NCBI RefSeq assembly: GCF_037652055.1 | Contig: NZ_JBBKAH010000011.1 | Location: 62,001-126,000, forward strand | Direction: 5' to 3' | Source: Pelagibius sp037652055 | GTDB lineage: Bacteria; Pseudomonadota; Alphaproteobacteria; Kiloniellales; Kiloniellaceae | DNA length: 64,000 bases | Part shown: positions 57,059 through 64,000 of the stretch, piece by piece | Layout: each line of letters starts with the position of its first letter | How positions within the stretch are numbered: the stretch's first letter is position 1 | Notes under the pieces: model-generated | Told to the model about the DNA's origin: nothing | Database searches by the model: none | Seen by the model: the letters and a program-made list of their open reading frames with translations, nothing else | Program-made: the position numbers and the translations under genes

Positions 57059-59044
57059 ATGACCAGCAGTATCGTAGCCAAAGACCGCGACGCTTCTTCC
57101 ATACCACCCGCCGCCCCGCTTCCGGACATCGACGCCGTCGATGCCCTGGTGGAAGAGATGCGTGCGGCCTTGAAGGTTGAGCAGCGGCCGGACGGCCATT
57201 GGCTGTTCGAGCTGGAGGCGGACGCCACCATCCCCGCCGAGTACATCTTCCTGCAGCACTTCCTCGGCCAGGTCGACACCGCGAAATTCCAGGACCTCGA
57301 ACCCAGGCTCGCCGCCCATCTGCGCGCCATCCAGGGCGCCCACGGCGGCTGGCCGCTGTTCCACAACGGCGACCTGGACGTCAGCGCCAGCGTGAAGGCG
57401 TACTTCGCGTTGAAGCTGGCCGGCGACCACCCCGACGCGCCGCACATGGTGCGCGCCCGCGAGGCGATCCTCGCCGCCGGCGGCGCCGCGCAGTCCAACG
57501 TCTTCACCCGCATCGCGCTCGCCCTCTTCGGCCAGGTGCCGTGGCGGGCGGTGCCGGAGATGCCGGTGGAGATCATGCTGCTGCCGCGCTGGTTCCCCTT
57601 CCACCTCTCCAAGGTGTCGTACTGGTCGCGCACGGTGATCGCGCCGCTGCTGGTGGTCATGGACAAGAAGCCGCGGGCGGCCAACCCGCGCGGTGTCTCC
57701 ATCCGTGAACTGTTCCTGGAGGACCCGGCGCGCTCGGTCTACCAGATGAATGCCACCGGCAGCCCGCTGGGCGCCATTTTCGCCGGCATCGACCGGGTGC
57801 TGCGGCTCAGCGATCCGCTGCGGCCGCGCGCCAAGCGACAGAAGGCGATCAACGCGGCGATGGAGTTCGTGAAGGAGCGCCTGAACGGCGAAGACGGCCT
57901 GGGCGGTATCTTCCCCGCCATGGCCAATGCCGCCATGGCCTTCCACGTGCTCGGCTACGACTGGGAGGACCCCGACTACCGCCTGACGCGCGAGGCGATC
58001 GACCGCCTGCTGTTCTACCGCGCCGACGGCACCGTCACCTGCCAACCTTGCCTGTCGCCGATCTGGGATACCTGCCTCGCCGCCCACGCCATGCTGGAAG
58101 CCGGCGAGCCGGGTGACAGCGACACCTTCACCCGCGCATTCGACTGGCTGCTGGAGCGCGAGATCACCGAGGTGCGCGGCGACTGGGCCTGGCGGCGCGC
58201 CGAGGCGCCGGTCGGCGGCTGGCCGTTCCAGTACAACAATGCCCACTATCCGGACGTCGACGACACCGCAGTGGTGGTGATGGCGATGGACCGCGCCGGT
58301 TCCGAGGCCAGCAAGCCGGCCATGGAGCGCGCGGCCAAGTGGGTCATCGCCATGCAGAGCAAAAACGGCGGCTGGGGCGCCTTCGATGCCGACAACGAGT
58401 TCCAATACCTGAACCACATCCCCTTCGCTGACCATGGCGCTCTGCTGGACCCGCCGACGGTCGACGTCTCTGCGCGCTGCCTCTCCATGCTGGCGCAGCT
58501 GGGCTACGGGCGCGACAACACCGTGGTGCGCCGCGGCATCGACTACGTAAAGCGCGAGCAGGAGGAAGACGGCTCCTGGTACGGCCGCTGGGGCGTGAAC
58601 TACGTCTACGGGACCTGGTCGGTGCTCTGCGCCCTCAACGCCTGCGACGAGGACATGCAGGCGCCCTACATCCGCAAAGCCGTCGCCTGGCTGGAAAGCC
58701 GGCAGCAGCCCGACGGCGGCTGGGGCGAAGACTGCGCCACCTACTGGCCCGAGCGGCGCGACGAAGCCAAGGGCTCGACCGCCTCGCAGACCGCCTGGGC
58801 GCTGTTGGGCCTGATGGCCGCCGGCGAGGTCGACAGCGACGCCGTGCGCCGCGGCATCGCCTACCTGCAGACGCTGCCGCGCCAAGCGTCGCGCTGGGCC
58901 GAGGACTATTGGACAGGCAACGGCTTCCCGCGCGTGTTCTATCTGAAATACCACGGCTACAGCGCCTATTTCCCGCTGTGGGCCCTGGCGCGCTACCGCA
59001 ACCTGGTGCGCAGCAACCAGCGCCGTGTCAGCCACGGCATGTAG
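57059..59044 (+). CDS. shc: Squalene-hopene cyclase
   Basis: The 661-residue cyclase turns squalene into hopene or hopanol. The catalytic DVDDTA motif is at residues 399-404, and QW repeats are clear (QDGSWYGRWGVNYVYGTW, QPDGGWGEDCATYWP, SKNGGWGAFDADNEF). Two ATGs (57032 and 57059) are possible and neither has a strong ribosome binding site; 57059 is used. The 208-bp gap after hpnE may hold an internal promoter. Confidence 0.95.
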   Translation: MTSSIVAKDRDASSIPPAAPLPDIDAVDALVEEMRAALKVEQRPDGHWLFELEADATIPAEYIFLQHFLGQVDTAKFQDLEPRLAAHLRAIQGAHGGWPLFHNGDLDVSASVKAYFALKLAGDHPDAPHMVRAREAILAAGGAAQSNVFTRIALALFGQVPWRAVPEMPVEIMLLPRWFPFHLSKVSYWSRTVIAPLLVVMDKKPRAANPRGVSIRELFLEDPARSVYQMNATGSPLGAIFAGIDRVLRLSDPLRPRAKRQKAINAAMEFVKERLNGEDGLGGIFPAMANAAMAFHVLGYDWEDPDYRLTREAIDRLLFYRADGTVTCQPCLSPIWDTCLAAHAMLEAGEPGDSDTFTRAFDWLLEREITEVRGDWAWRRAEAPVGGWPFQYNNAHYPDVDDTAVVVMAMDRAGSEASKPAMERAAKWVIAMQSKNGGWGAFDADNEFQYLNHIPFADHGALLDPPTVDVSARCLSMLAQLGYGRDNTVVRRGIDYVKREQEEDGSWYGRWGVNYVYGTWSVLCALNACDEDMQAPYIRKAVAWLESRQQPDGGWGEDCATYWPERRDEAKGSTASQTAWALLGLMAAGEVDSDAVRRGIAYLQTLPRQASRWAEDYWTGNGFPRVFYLKYHGYSAYFPLWALARYRNLVRSNQRRVSHGM

Positions 59045-59047
59045 CCA

Positions 59048-59770
59048 GTGGTACCGGCCGCGCAGCAAAGCTCCTTCCGCAAGATCGGTGTCGTCACCGG
59101 GCTCGCCTCAGAGGCGGTGGTCGCCAATGCGCTGCTCGGCAACAGTGAGGCGCCCGTGGCGATCGCCTGCGCCGGCGCCAGCACCGATCGAGCCGCGGCG
59201 CGCGCGCGCCAGTTGGTCGAGAACGGCGTCGAGGCGCTGCTCAGCTTCGGCATCGCCGGCGCCCTCTCGCCTGATCCCGCCTGTGGCGACCTGGTGATCG
59301 CCGACAGCGTTCGCGGTGCCGACGGCAGCACGTACCGTTGCGATTCCGCATGGTGCCGCACACTCGGTGCCGAGCTGGATTCCAACGTTCTGCCGCACCG
59401 CGTAGGAGCGTTGCTGGCCAGCCCTCGGACGCTGCTGCACGCCGCCGACAAGCAGAAGGCCTATCTGGAAAGCGGCTGCCTCGCCGTCGACATGGAATCC
59501 GGTGCCGTCGCCGCGGTGGCGGCGGAAGCGGCATTGCCTTTCCTCGCCGTGCGCGCCATCGCCGATACGGCACGAGACGATCTGCCGGCGTTGGTGGAAA
59601 ACGCGGTGCGGCCCGACGGCATGCCGGCGATCGGCCGTGCAGTGGCCGGCCTCATCCGGCGGCCCTGGGAACTTCGGGCGGTGCTCAGGCTCGCACGCCA
59701 GAGCGAACTGGCGCTCGCCCGCCTCAGGATGCTGGAATCGGTAAAGAGCGCGCTATTCGGCGGCTTCTGA
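59048..59770 (+). CDS. hpnG: Adenosylhopane nucleosidase HpnG
   Basis: The 240-residue nucleoside phosphorylase-like protein has GIAGALSPDPACGDLV and the MESGAVAAVAAEAALP motif of purine phosphorylases. It removes adenine from adenosylhopane to give ribosylhopane. The start is GTG, 3 bp after shc. Its 3' end overlaps the convergent hpnH stop by 18 bp. Confidence 0.94.
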   Translation: MVPAAQQSSFRKIGVVTGLASEAVVANALLGNSEAPVAIACAGASTDRAAARARQLVENGVEALLSFGIAGALSPDPACGDLVIADSVRGADGSTYRCDSAWCRTLGAELDSNVLPHRVGALLASPRTLLHAADKQKAYLESGCLAVDMESGAVAAVAAEAALPFLAVRAIADTARDDLPALVENAVRPDGMPAIGRAVAGLIRRPWELRAVLRLARQSELALARLRMLESVKSALFGGF

Positions 59771-60904
59771 GGGGGAACCGGCTTTGGCGGGCTTGCCCTT
59801 GCCTGATTCTTTCAGAGCTTCTTCGACGAAATCCTCGAAGGCATAGACCGCCGGCCGCTGCTTGGAGAAATCGAGCTCCGGAGCCATCTCTCCCTCGGTG
59901 CTGACTCCCTGGAGCGCCACTTTCAGCGCCTTCAGCGGATTGGCCACGGTGTCGGCGACGGCAGTGCCTTCGTAGCCGCAGTGGACCATGCAGTTGGCGC
60001 ACTTCTCGTAGTTACCGGTGCCGTACTGCTCCCAGGCCGTCTCTTCCATCAGCGCCTTGAAGCTCGGGGCATAGCCCTCGTTCACCAGGTAGCAGGGCCG
60101 CTGCCAGCCGAACACGTTGCGCGTCGGGTTGCTCCACGGCGTGCACTCGTAGGTCTGGTTGCCGGCGAGGAAATCGAGGAACAGGCTGGACTGCGAGAAG
60201 CGCCACTTGCGCCCCTTGCCGCGCCGGAAAACGTCGCGGAACAGCTCCTTGGTCTGGCGCCGGCTGAGGAAATGCGCCTGGTCCGGCGCGCGCTCGTAGG
60301 CATACCCCGGCGAGATGGTGACACCCTCGACGCCGAGGTCGCGGGCGAAATCCATGAATTCGGCGACCTCGTCGGCCTTGGCGTTGTTGAACAGCGTGCA
60401 GTTCACGTTCACGCGAAACCCGCGGTCGCGCGCCAGCTCGATCGCCTTCACCGCGCGCTTGAAGACGCCCTTCTGGTCGACCGCGCGGTCGTGCTCCTCC
60501 TCCAGGCCGTCGAGGTGGATGGAGAAGGTCAGGTACTTACTGGGTTTGTACTCGTCGATCTTCTTGGCCAGCAGCAGCGCGTTCGTGCAGAGGTAAACGA
60601 AGCGCTTGCGCTTCACCAGTTCCGCAACGATCTCCGGCATCTCCTTGTGGATCAGCGGCTCGCCGCCGGGAATGGAGACGATCGGCGCGCCGCTCTCCTC
60701 CACCGCCTCGATGCACTCGGCGACCGACAGGCGCCGGTTCAGAATTTCGTCGGGATAGTCGATCTTGCCGCAGCCCGGACAGGCAAGGTTGCAGCGGAAC
60801 AGCGGCTCCAGCATGAGGACCAGCGGATAGCGGTCGTTGCCCGTGAGGCGCTGCTTCATGATGTAGGCGCCGACGCGCAACTGCTGAATAAGGGGGACGG
60901 CCAA
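59753..60904 (-). CDS. hpnH: Adenosyl-hopene transferase HpnH (radical SAM)
   Basis: The 383-residue radical SAM enzyme has the cluster motif Cys38-x3-Cys42-x2-Cys45 (RCNLACPGCGKIDYP) and the family tail with C-x-N-C-M-V-H-C-G. It attaches adenosine from S-adenosylmethionine to hopene. The start is TTG 60904: the protein then begins MAVPLIQQLRVGAY like other HpnH, with GGAGAGG upstream. It runs opposite to hpnG, unlike the usual single-direction arrangement. Confidence 0.95.
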   Translation of the reverse strand: MAVPLIQQLRVGAYIMKQRLTGNDRYPLVLMLEPLFRCNLACPGCGKIDYPDEILNRRLSVAECIEAVEESGAPIVSIPGGEPLIHKEMPEIVAELVKRKRFVYLCTNALLLAKKIDEYKPSKYLTFSIHLDGLEEEHDRAVDQKGVFKRAVKAIELARDRGFRVNVNCTLFNNAKADEVAEFMDFARDLGVEGVTISPGYAYERAPDQAHFLSRRQTKELFRDVFRRGKGRKWRFSQSSLFLDFLAGNQTYECTPWSNPTRNVFGWQRPCYLVNEGYAPSFKALMEETAWEQYGTGNYEKCANCMVHCGYEGTAVADTVANPLKALKVALQGVSTEGEMAPELDFSKQRPAVYAFEDFVEEALKESGKGKPAKAGSPSEAAE

Positions 60905-61073
60905 AAGATGCCTCTCCAAGCGGGTGGGCGGGGAACGTGTCGTGTAGGAAGGCCCCCCTGTCCGGCGCCAGTCTACCGATTTTGCGGCGCAACACCACCC
61001 CATTTGGACTAGGGATTTAGAGGCAGAGGGGGCCGCTGCGGGCGGTTTTTGGCCTCGGATACGGCTTCGGCAC

Positions 61074-62066
61074 CTAGCCCAAGTAGCCCTCGCGCTCAAA
61101 CCATGTGACGGCATCGCGGATCGCCTCGGCCGCCGGTCGGGGGGTGTAGCCGAAGGCCCGCCCGGCCTTGGCATGGGAGAAATACATCGGCTTGGCGGCC
61201 ATCTTCAGGCCATCGACCGTCAGCATCGGCTCGCGCCCGCCGCGCACCCTCGCCCAGCCCTCCGAGGCATAGGCCAGCGGAAAAAGCGGCCGGCGCGGCA
61301 GCCGCAGGCGTGGAGCCCTGAGGCCGCGCAGCTCCGCCACCTGGCCCAGGATCGCCGCCAGGCCGAGGTCCTCGCCACCCAGCACGTAGCGCTCCCCTTC
61401 CTTACCCTGGTCGAAAGCCAGCAGGTGGCCGGCGGCGACGTCGTCGACATGCACCACGTTGAGGCCGGTTTCCACGAAGGCCGGCATGCGCCCGGCCGCA
61501 GCGGTCAACACCAGGCGCCCCGTCGGAGTCGGCTTCACGTCGCCCGGGCCGACGGGGGTCGAAGGGTTCACGATGACCACCGGCAGGCCCTCCTCGCGCT
61601 GCAGCTTGCGCACCGCCTCCTCGGCCAGGAACTTGCTGCGCTTGTAGCAGCCGATCATGTCGCCCAGGCAGACCGCCGTCGCTTCGTCGCCCGGGGTGCC
61701 GTCGGCCGTCTTGCCCAGCACCGCGACGGAGGAAGTGTAGACCACCCGCTCCACGCCCTGCCGCAGCGCCGCCTCCATCAGGCGGCGCGTTCCCTCGACA
61801 TTCACCCGGTCCATGTCGGCGGGCCGGCGCACCCAGATGCGGTAGTCTGCGGCGACGTGGTAGAGTCCGCGGCAGCCCTGCAAGGCGGCAGCCAGCGACT
61901 CAGCGTCGGTCAGGTCACCTTCGACCAATTCGACGTCAAGGCCGGTGAGATTGCGCCGATCGCTGCCGCCGCGCACAAGACAGCGTGGCCGTTCGCCCCG
62001 GGCGACCAGCGCCCGGACGACAGCCGAACCGACGAAGCCGGTGCCTCCGGTGACGAGAACGCTCAT
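61074..62066 (-). CDS. hpnA: Hopanoid-associated sugar epimerase HpnA
   Basis: The 330-residue short-chain dehydrogenase-type protein has the nucleotide motif VTGGTGFVGSAVV and catalytic Tyr-x3-Lys (CYKRSKFLAE). It probably modifies the sugar or ribosyl part of the hopanoid. ATG 62066 is chosen because the motif then starts at residue 5. It precedes hpnH by 169 bp on the same strand and is divergent from hpnM, 103 bp away. Confidence 0.94.
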   Translation of the reverse strand: MSVLVTGGTGFVGSAVVRALVARGERPRCLVRGGSDRRNLTGLDVELVEGDLTDAESLAAALQGCRGLYHVAADYRIWVRRPADMDRVNVEGTRRLMEAALRQGVERVVYTSSVAVLGKTADGTPGDEATAVCLGDMIGCYKRSKFLAEEAVRKLQREEGLPVVIVNPSTPVGPGDVKPTPTGRLVLTAAAGRMPAFVETGLNVVHVDDVAAGHLLAFDQGKEGERYVLGGEDLGLAAILGQVAELRGLRAPRLRLPRRPLFPLAYASEGWARVRGGREPMLTVDGLKMAAKPMYFSHAKAGRAFGYTPRPAAEAIRDAVTWFEREGYLG

Positions 62067-62169
62067 GAGGGACAGTTTGCGCCTCCGGCGGTGACGCGAC
62101 AAACGACAAATTTCTTGCAGCGAGGGTTCCACGCCATACATCTGGAGGACCCGAGAGTGAAGGATCGCG

Positions 62170-62796
62170 ATGACGACAAATTGGCTGAGAGCCTTGCTGC
62201 TCACCCTGCTGCTGCTCGGCGTTCCGGCGGGCACGCCCGCAACGGTCCAGGCTGCGGAGACTCCTACGGCCACCGTCGAGCGGCTGAACGCGGCCCTGCT
62301 GGAGGCCATGAAGCAAGCCGAGACGCTGGGCTACCAGGGCCGCTATGACAAGCTGGCGCCGGTTCTGAAGGATAGTTTCGACTTTCCGGCCATGGCGCGC
62401 ATCGCCCTGGGCGGCCACTGGAGCAGCATCAGCACCGCCCAGCAGGAAGCCTTCACCGAAGCCTTTGCCGATTACAGCATCGGCGTCTTCGCGGACCGCT
62501 TCGACGGCTACGGCGGAGAGACCTTTGAGGTCCTCGGCGAGCAGGAGGCTCGACGGGGCGCCGTCCTGGTCCAGAACCAGATCGTAAAGAGCGATGGCGA
62601 GGCGGTGGCGATCAACTATCTGACGAGACCGGAGGACGGCGGCGCCGACTGGCGCATTGTCGACACGATCCTGGGCGGCACCGCCTCCGAACTGGCCAGC
62701 CGCCGCGCCGAATACGACAGCGTCATCCAGAAGATCGGCATCGTCGCCCTCATCGATGCGCTGAAGGACAAGACCGCCGGCTTCGCGGCCCAGTAA
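62170..62796 (+). CDS. hpnM: Hopanoid transport/assembly protein HpnM (MlaC family)
   Basis: The 208-residue periplasmic protein has a signal peptide (about residues 1-28, ending VQAAE) and the MlaC/Ttg2D fold (FDFPAMARIALGGHWSSIS, YLTRPEDGGADWRIVD). It probably ferries hopanoid or phospholipid across the periplasm. Confidence 0.93.
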   Translation: MTTNWLRALLLTLLLLGVPAGTPATVQAAETPTATVERLNAALLEAMKQAETLGYQGRYDKLAPVLKDSFDFPAMARIALGGHWSSISTAQQEAFTEAFADYSIGVFADRFDGYGGETFEVLGEQEARRGAVLVQNQIVKSDGEAVAINYLTRPEDGGADWRIVDTILGGTASELASRRAEYDSVIQKIGIVALIDALKDKTAGFAAQ

Positions 62797-62807
62797 GGGG
62801 AGACCGG

Positions 62808-63851
62808 ATGAGGGAACGAGGCATGCCCGAGCGGAGCGTCAGAACCCTCGCCATTGTCACCGGTGACCACCATGTCCAGGACCCGACCAAGCTGGGCGCC
62901 GCCTACGGCCCGGAAGACCTGAAGGCGCATGCCGCCATGGTCGAGGCCATCGCGAGCCTGGGCCGCTTCGACATCACCGTCTACAACGATCACCGCCGGC
63001 TGTTCGAACGCCTGGCGGAACAGCGCCCGGACCTGGTGGTGAACTTCTGCGACACCGGCGTCGGCAACCGACCGACCCGCGAGTTGAACCTGCCGGCCTG
63101 GCTGGAACTGCACGACATTCCCTACACCGGTGCCACCCCGCAGGCCATGGTGCTGTGCTTCGACAAGCAGATCGTGCGTCTGGTGGCAGAGGCGCTGGGA
63201 GTCGCGGTGCCCGGCGAGGTCTTCCTGCCAGCCGGCATGCCGCGCGAGACGCTGCCCGATCTCTATCCAGCGCTCTTGAAGCCCAATGCCGCCGACGGCA
63301 GCGTCGGCATCACCAAGGACGCCGTGGTGCGCGATCAAACGGAGGCGCGCGCCTATCTCGCCTTCCTCGACCGCGAACTGCCGGGTCGCGACATCCTCTG
63401 GCAGGAGTACCTGCCGGGGCCGGAATACGGCCTGGGGCTGATCGGCAACCCAGACGCGGAGTTGGTGGCCCTGCCGCCGCTGGAGGTCGACTTCTCCCGC
63501 CTGCCGAAAGGCGCCAATCCCATCCTCTCCTTCGAGTCCAAGGCCGACCCGGCTTCGCCCTACTGGACCGAGATCAAGTTCCGCCAGGCGCGCCTCGACG
63601 ACGACACCAGGGACCGCATGGAAAGCTGGGCCCGGCTGCTGTTCCGCCGCTTCGGCCTGCAGGATTACGGCCGCTTCGACTTCCGCTGCGCCGCCGACGG
63701 CGAGCCGAGGCTGATGGAGATCAATCCCAATCCCGCCTGGGCCAACGACGGCAAGCTCGCCTTCATGGCCGGCTTCGCTAAGATTCCCTATCCGCGCATG
63801 CTGGAGATGGTGATCGACGCCGCAATCCGGCGCATCGCGGTTAGCGGCTAA
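62808..63851 (+). CDS. ATP-grasp ligase (D-alanine-D-alanine ligase-like)
   Basis: The 347-residue protein has an ATP-grasp fold: LVVNFCDTGVGN near the N-terminus, KPNAADGSVGI for the nucleotide loop, WQEYLPGPEYGLGLIG and the metal-binding FDFRCAADGEPRLMEINPNP. It joins a carboxylate to an amine using ATP. It follows hpnM by 11 bp with a good ribosome binding site, which suggests a role with the hopanoid module or a separate peptide product. It is not the standard ddl with ftsQ/murB neighbours. Confidence 0.88.
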   Translation: MRERGMPERSVRTLAIVTGDHHVQDPTKLGAAYGPEDLKAHAAMVEAIASLGRFDITVYNDHRRLFERLAEQRPDLVVNFCDTGVGNRPTRELNLPAWLELHDIPYTGATPQAMVLCFDKQIVRLVAEALGVAVPGEVFLPAGMPRETLPDLYPALLKPNAADGSVGITKDAVVRDQTEARAYLAFLDRELPGRDILWQEYLPGPEYGLGLIGNPDAELVALPPLEVDFSRLPKGANPILSFESKADPASPYWTEIKFRQARLDDDTRDRMESWARLLFRRFGLQDYGRFDFRCAADGEPRLMEINPNPAWANDGKLAFMAGFAKIPYPRMLEMVIDAAIRRIAVSG

Positions 63852-64000
63852 AGCAGCTTCCTGGGAATCGACAGCGTCCAACGGCGGTGGGCGAAGGGAG
63901 CATCATTCTCGAAAGCCTCCAGGTCGCCGGTGAACTGGAAGGTCTCGGCGGTGGCCGTCAGGCGGGTGCGGCAGTCGAGGCGCACGGACCAGCCGTCGCG
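63848..64000 (-). CDS. CocE/NonD family hydrolase, 5' part outside window
   Basis: Only the C-terminal 50 residues are visible, reading into the window from its end: a beta-sandwich-like stretch (GWSVRLDCRTRLTATAETF, then FAHRRWTLSIPRKLL) like the C-terminal domain of CocE/NonD hydrolases. The stop overlaps the ATP-grasp stop by 4 bp, convergent. Confidence 0.7.
   Translation of the reverse strand, partial: RDGWSVRLDCRTRLTATAETFQFTGDLEAFENDAPFAHRRWTLSIPRKLL

Noticed and set aside
56924..59068. Minus-strand open frame of 714 codons opposite the squalene-hopene cyclase gene
   Set aside because: The cyclase motifs are on the plus strand; the opposing frame is His/Val/Arg-rich noise.

Overview
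The window is GC-rich, densely coded bacterial chromosome with 56 supported protein genes and no rRNA, tRNA, CRISPR array, insertion sequence or prophage that I can see. The gene content points to an alphaproteobacterium, probably Rhodospirillales-like: a complete hopanoid (hpn) locus, a gbpR-chvE-gguAB sugar uptake locus, three members of the alphaproteobacterial PAS_5 family, and large sets of ABC importers, molybdo-hydroxylases and demethylation flavoproteins. The taxon is inferred from gene content only.

Layout. (1) 1-12.9 kb is a catabolic island. It holds a three-subunit molybdenum hydroxylase (first subunit cut by the window edge; third subunit an iron-sulfur protein fused to a CoxG domain), a MarR regulator, a DUF1116 protein, a stand-alone Rieske ferredoxin, a phosphoribosyltransferase, a complete Liv-type ABC importer, an amidase and an AtzH/HpxZ-like protein. 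(2) 13.3-15.6 kb is tex. (3) 15.8-21.2 kb is a dimethylglycine-dehydrogenase-like flavoprotein, a non-pyrrolysine MttB-family methyltransferase and a small YjbR protein, with a divergent LysR gene. (4) 21.3-27.0 kb is an iron-uptake locus: ECF sigma factor, FecR, TonB receptor, PepSY protein and a small membrane protein, with a good Fur-like box. (5) 27.0-32.2 kb is gbpR, chvE, gguA and gguB. (6) 32.2-44.6 kb is mixed: a chemoreceptor, an NMT1/ThiY-type ABC importer, panC, a Na/Pi cotransporter, a beta-CASP nuclease, a large C45-type amide hydrolase and a DUF465 protein. (7) 44.6-52.5 kb has three PAS_5 proteins, a sugar-acid type module (Zn dehydrogenase, enolase-superfamily dehydratase, 3-hydroxyisobutyrate-type dehydrogenase), a sulfatase and an HD hydrolase. 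(8) 52.5-64 kb is the hopanoid locus hpnB-C-D-E-shc-hpnG, then hpnH and hpnA on the opposite strand, then hpnM with an ATP-grasp ligase; the 3' end of a CocE/NonD hydrolase gene closes the window.

How the genes work together. HpnC, HpnD and HpnE make squalene from farnesyl diphosphate, Shc cyclises it to hopene, HpnH attaches adenosine, HpnG removes adenine, and HpnA, HpnB and HpnM belong to later modification or transport. ChvE binds monosaccharides for GguA/GguB import under GbpR control. In the iron locus the ECF sigma and FecR probably control the receptor. The first island looks like a pathway that imports an amide or N-heterocyclic compound, hydroxylates it and cleaves amide or ureide bonds. 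Its exact substrate cannot be read from sequence and it is the most likely place for undescribed biochemistry.
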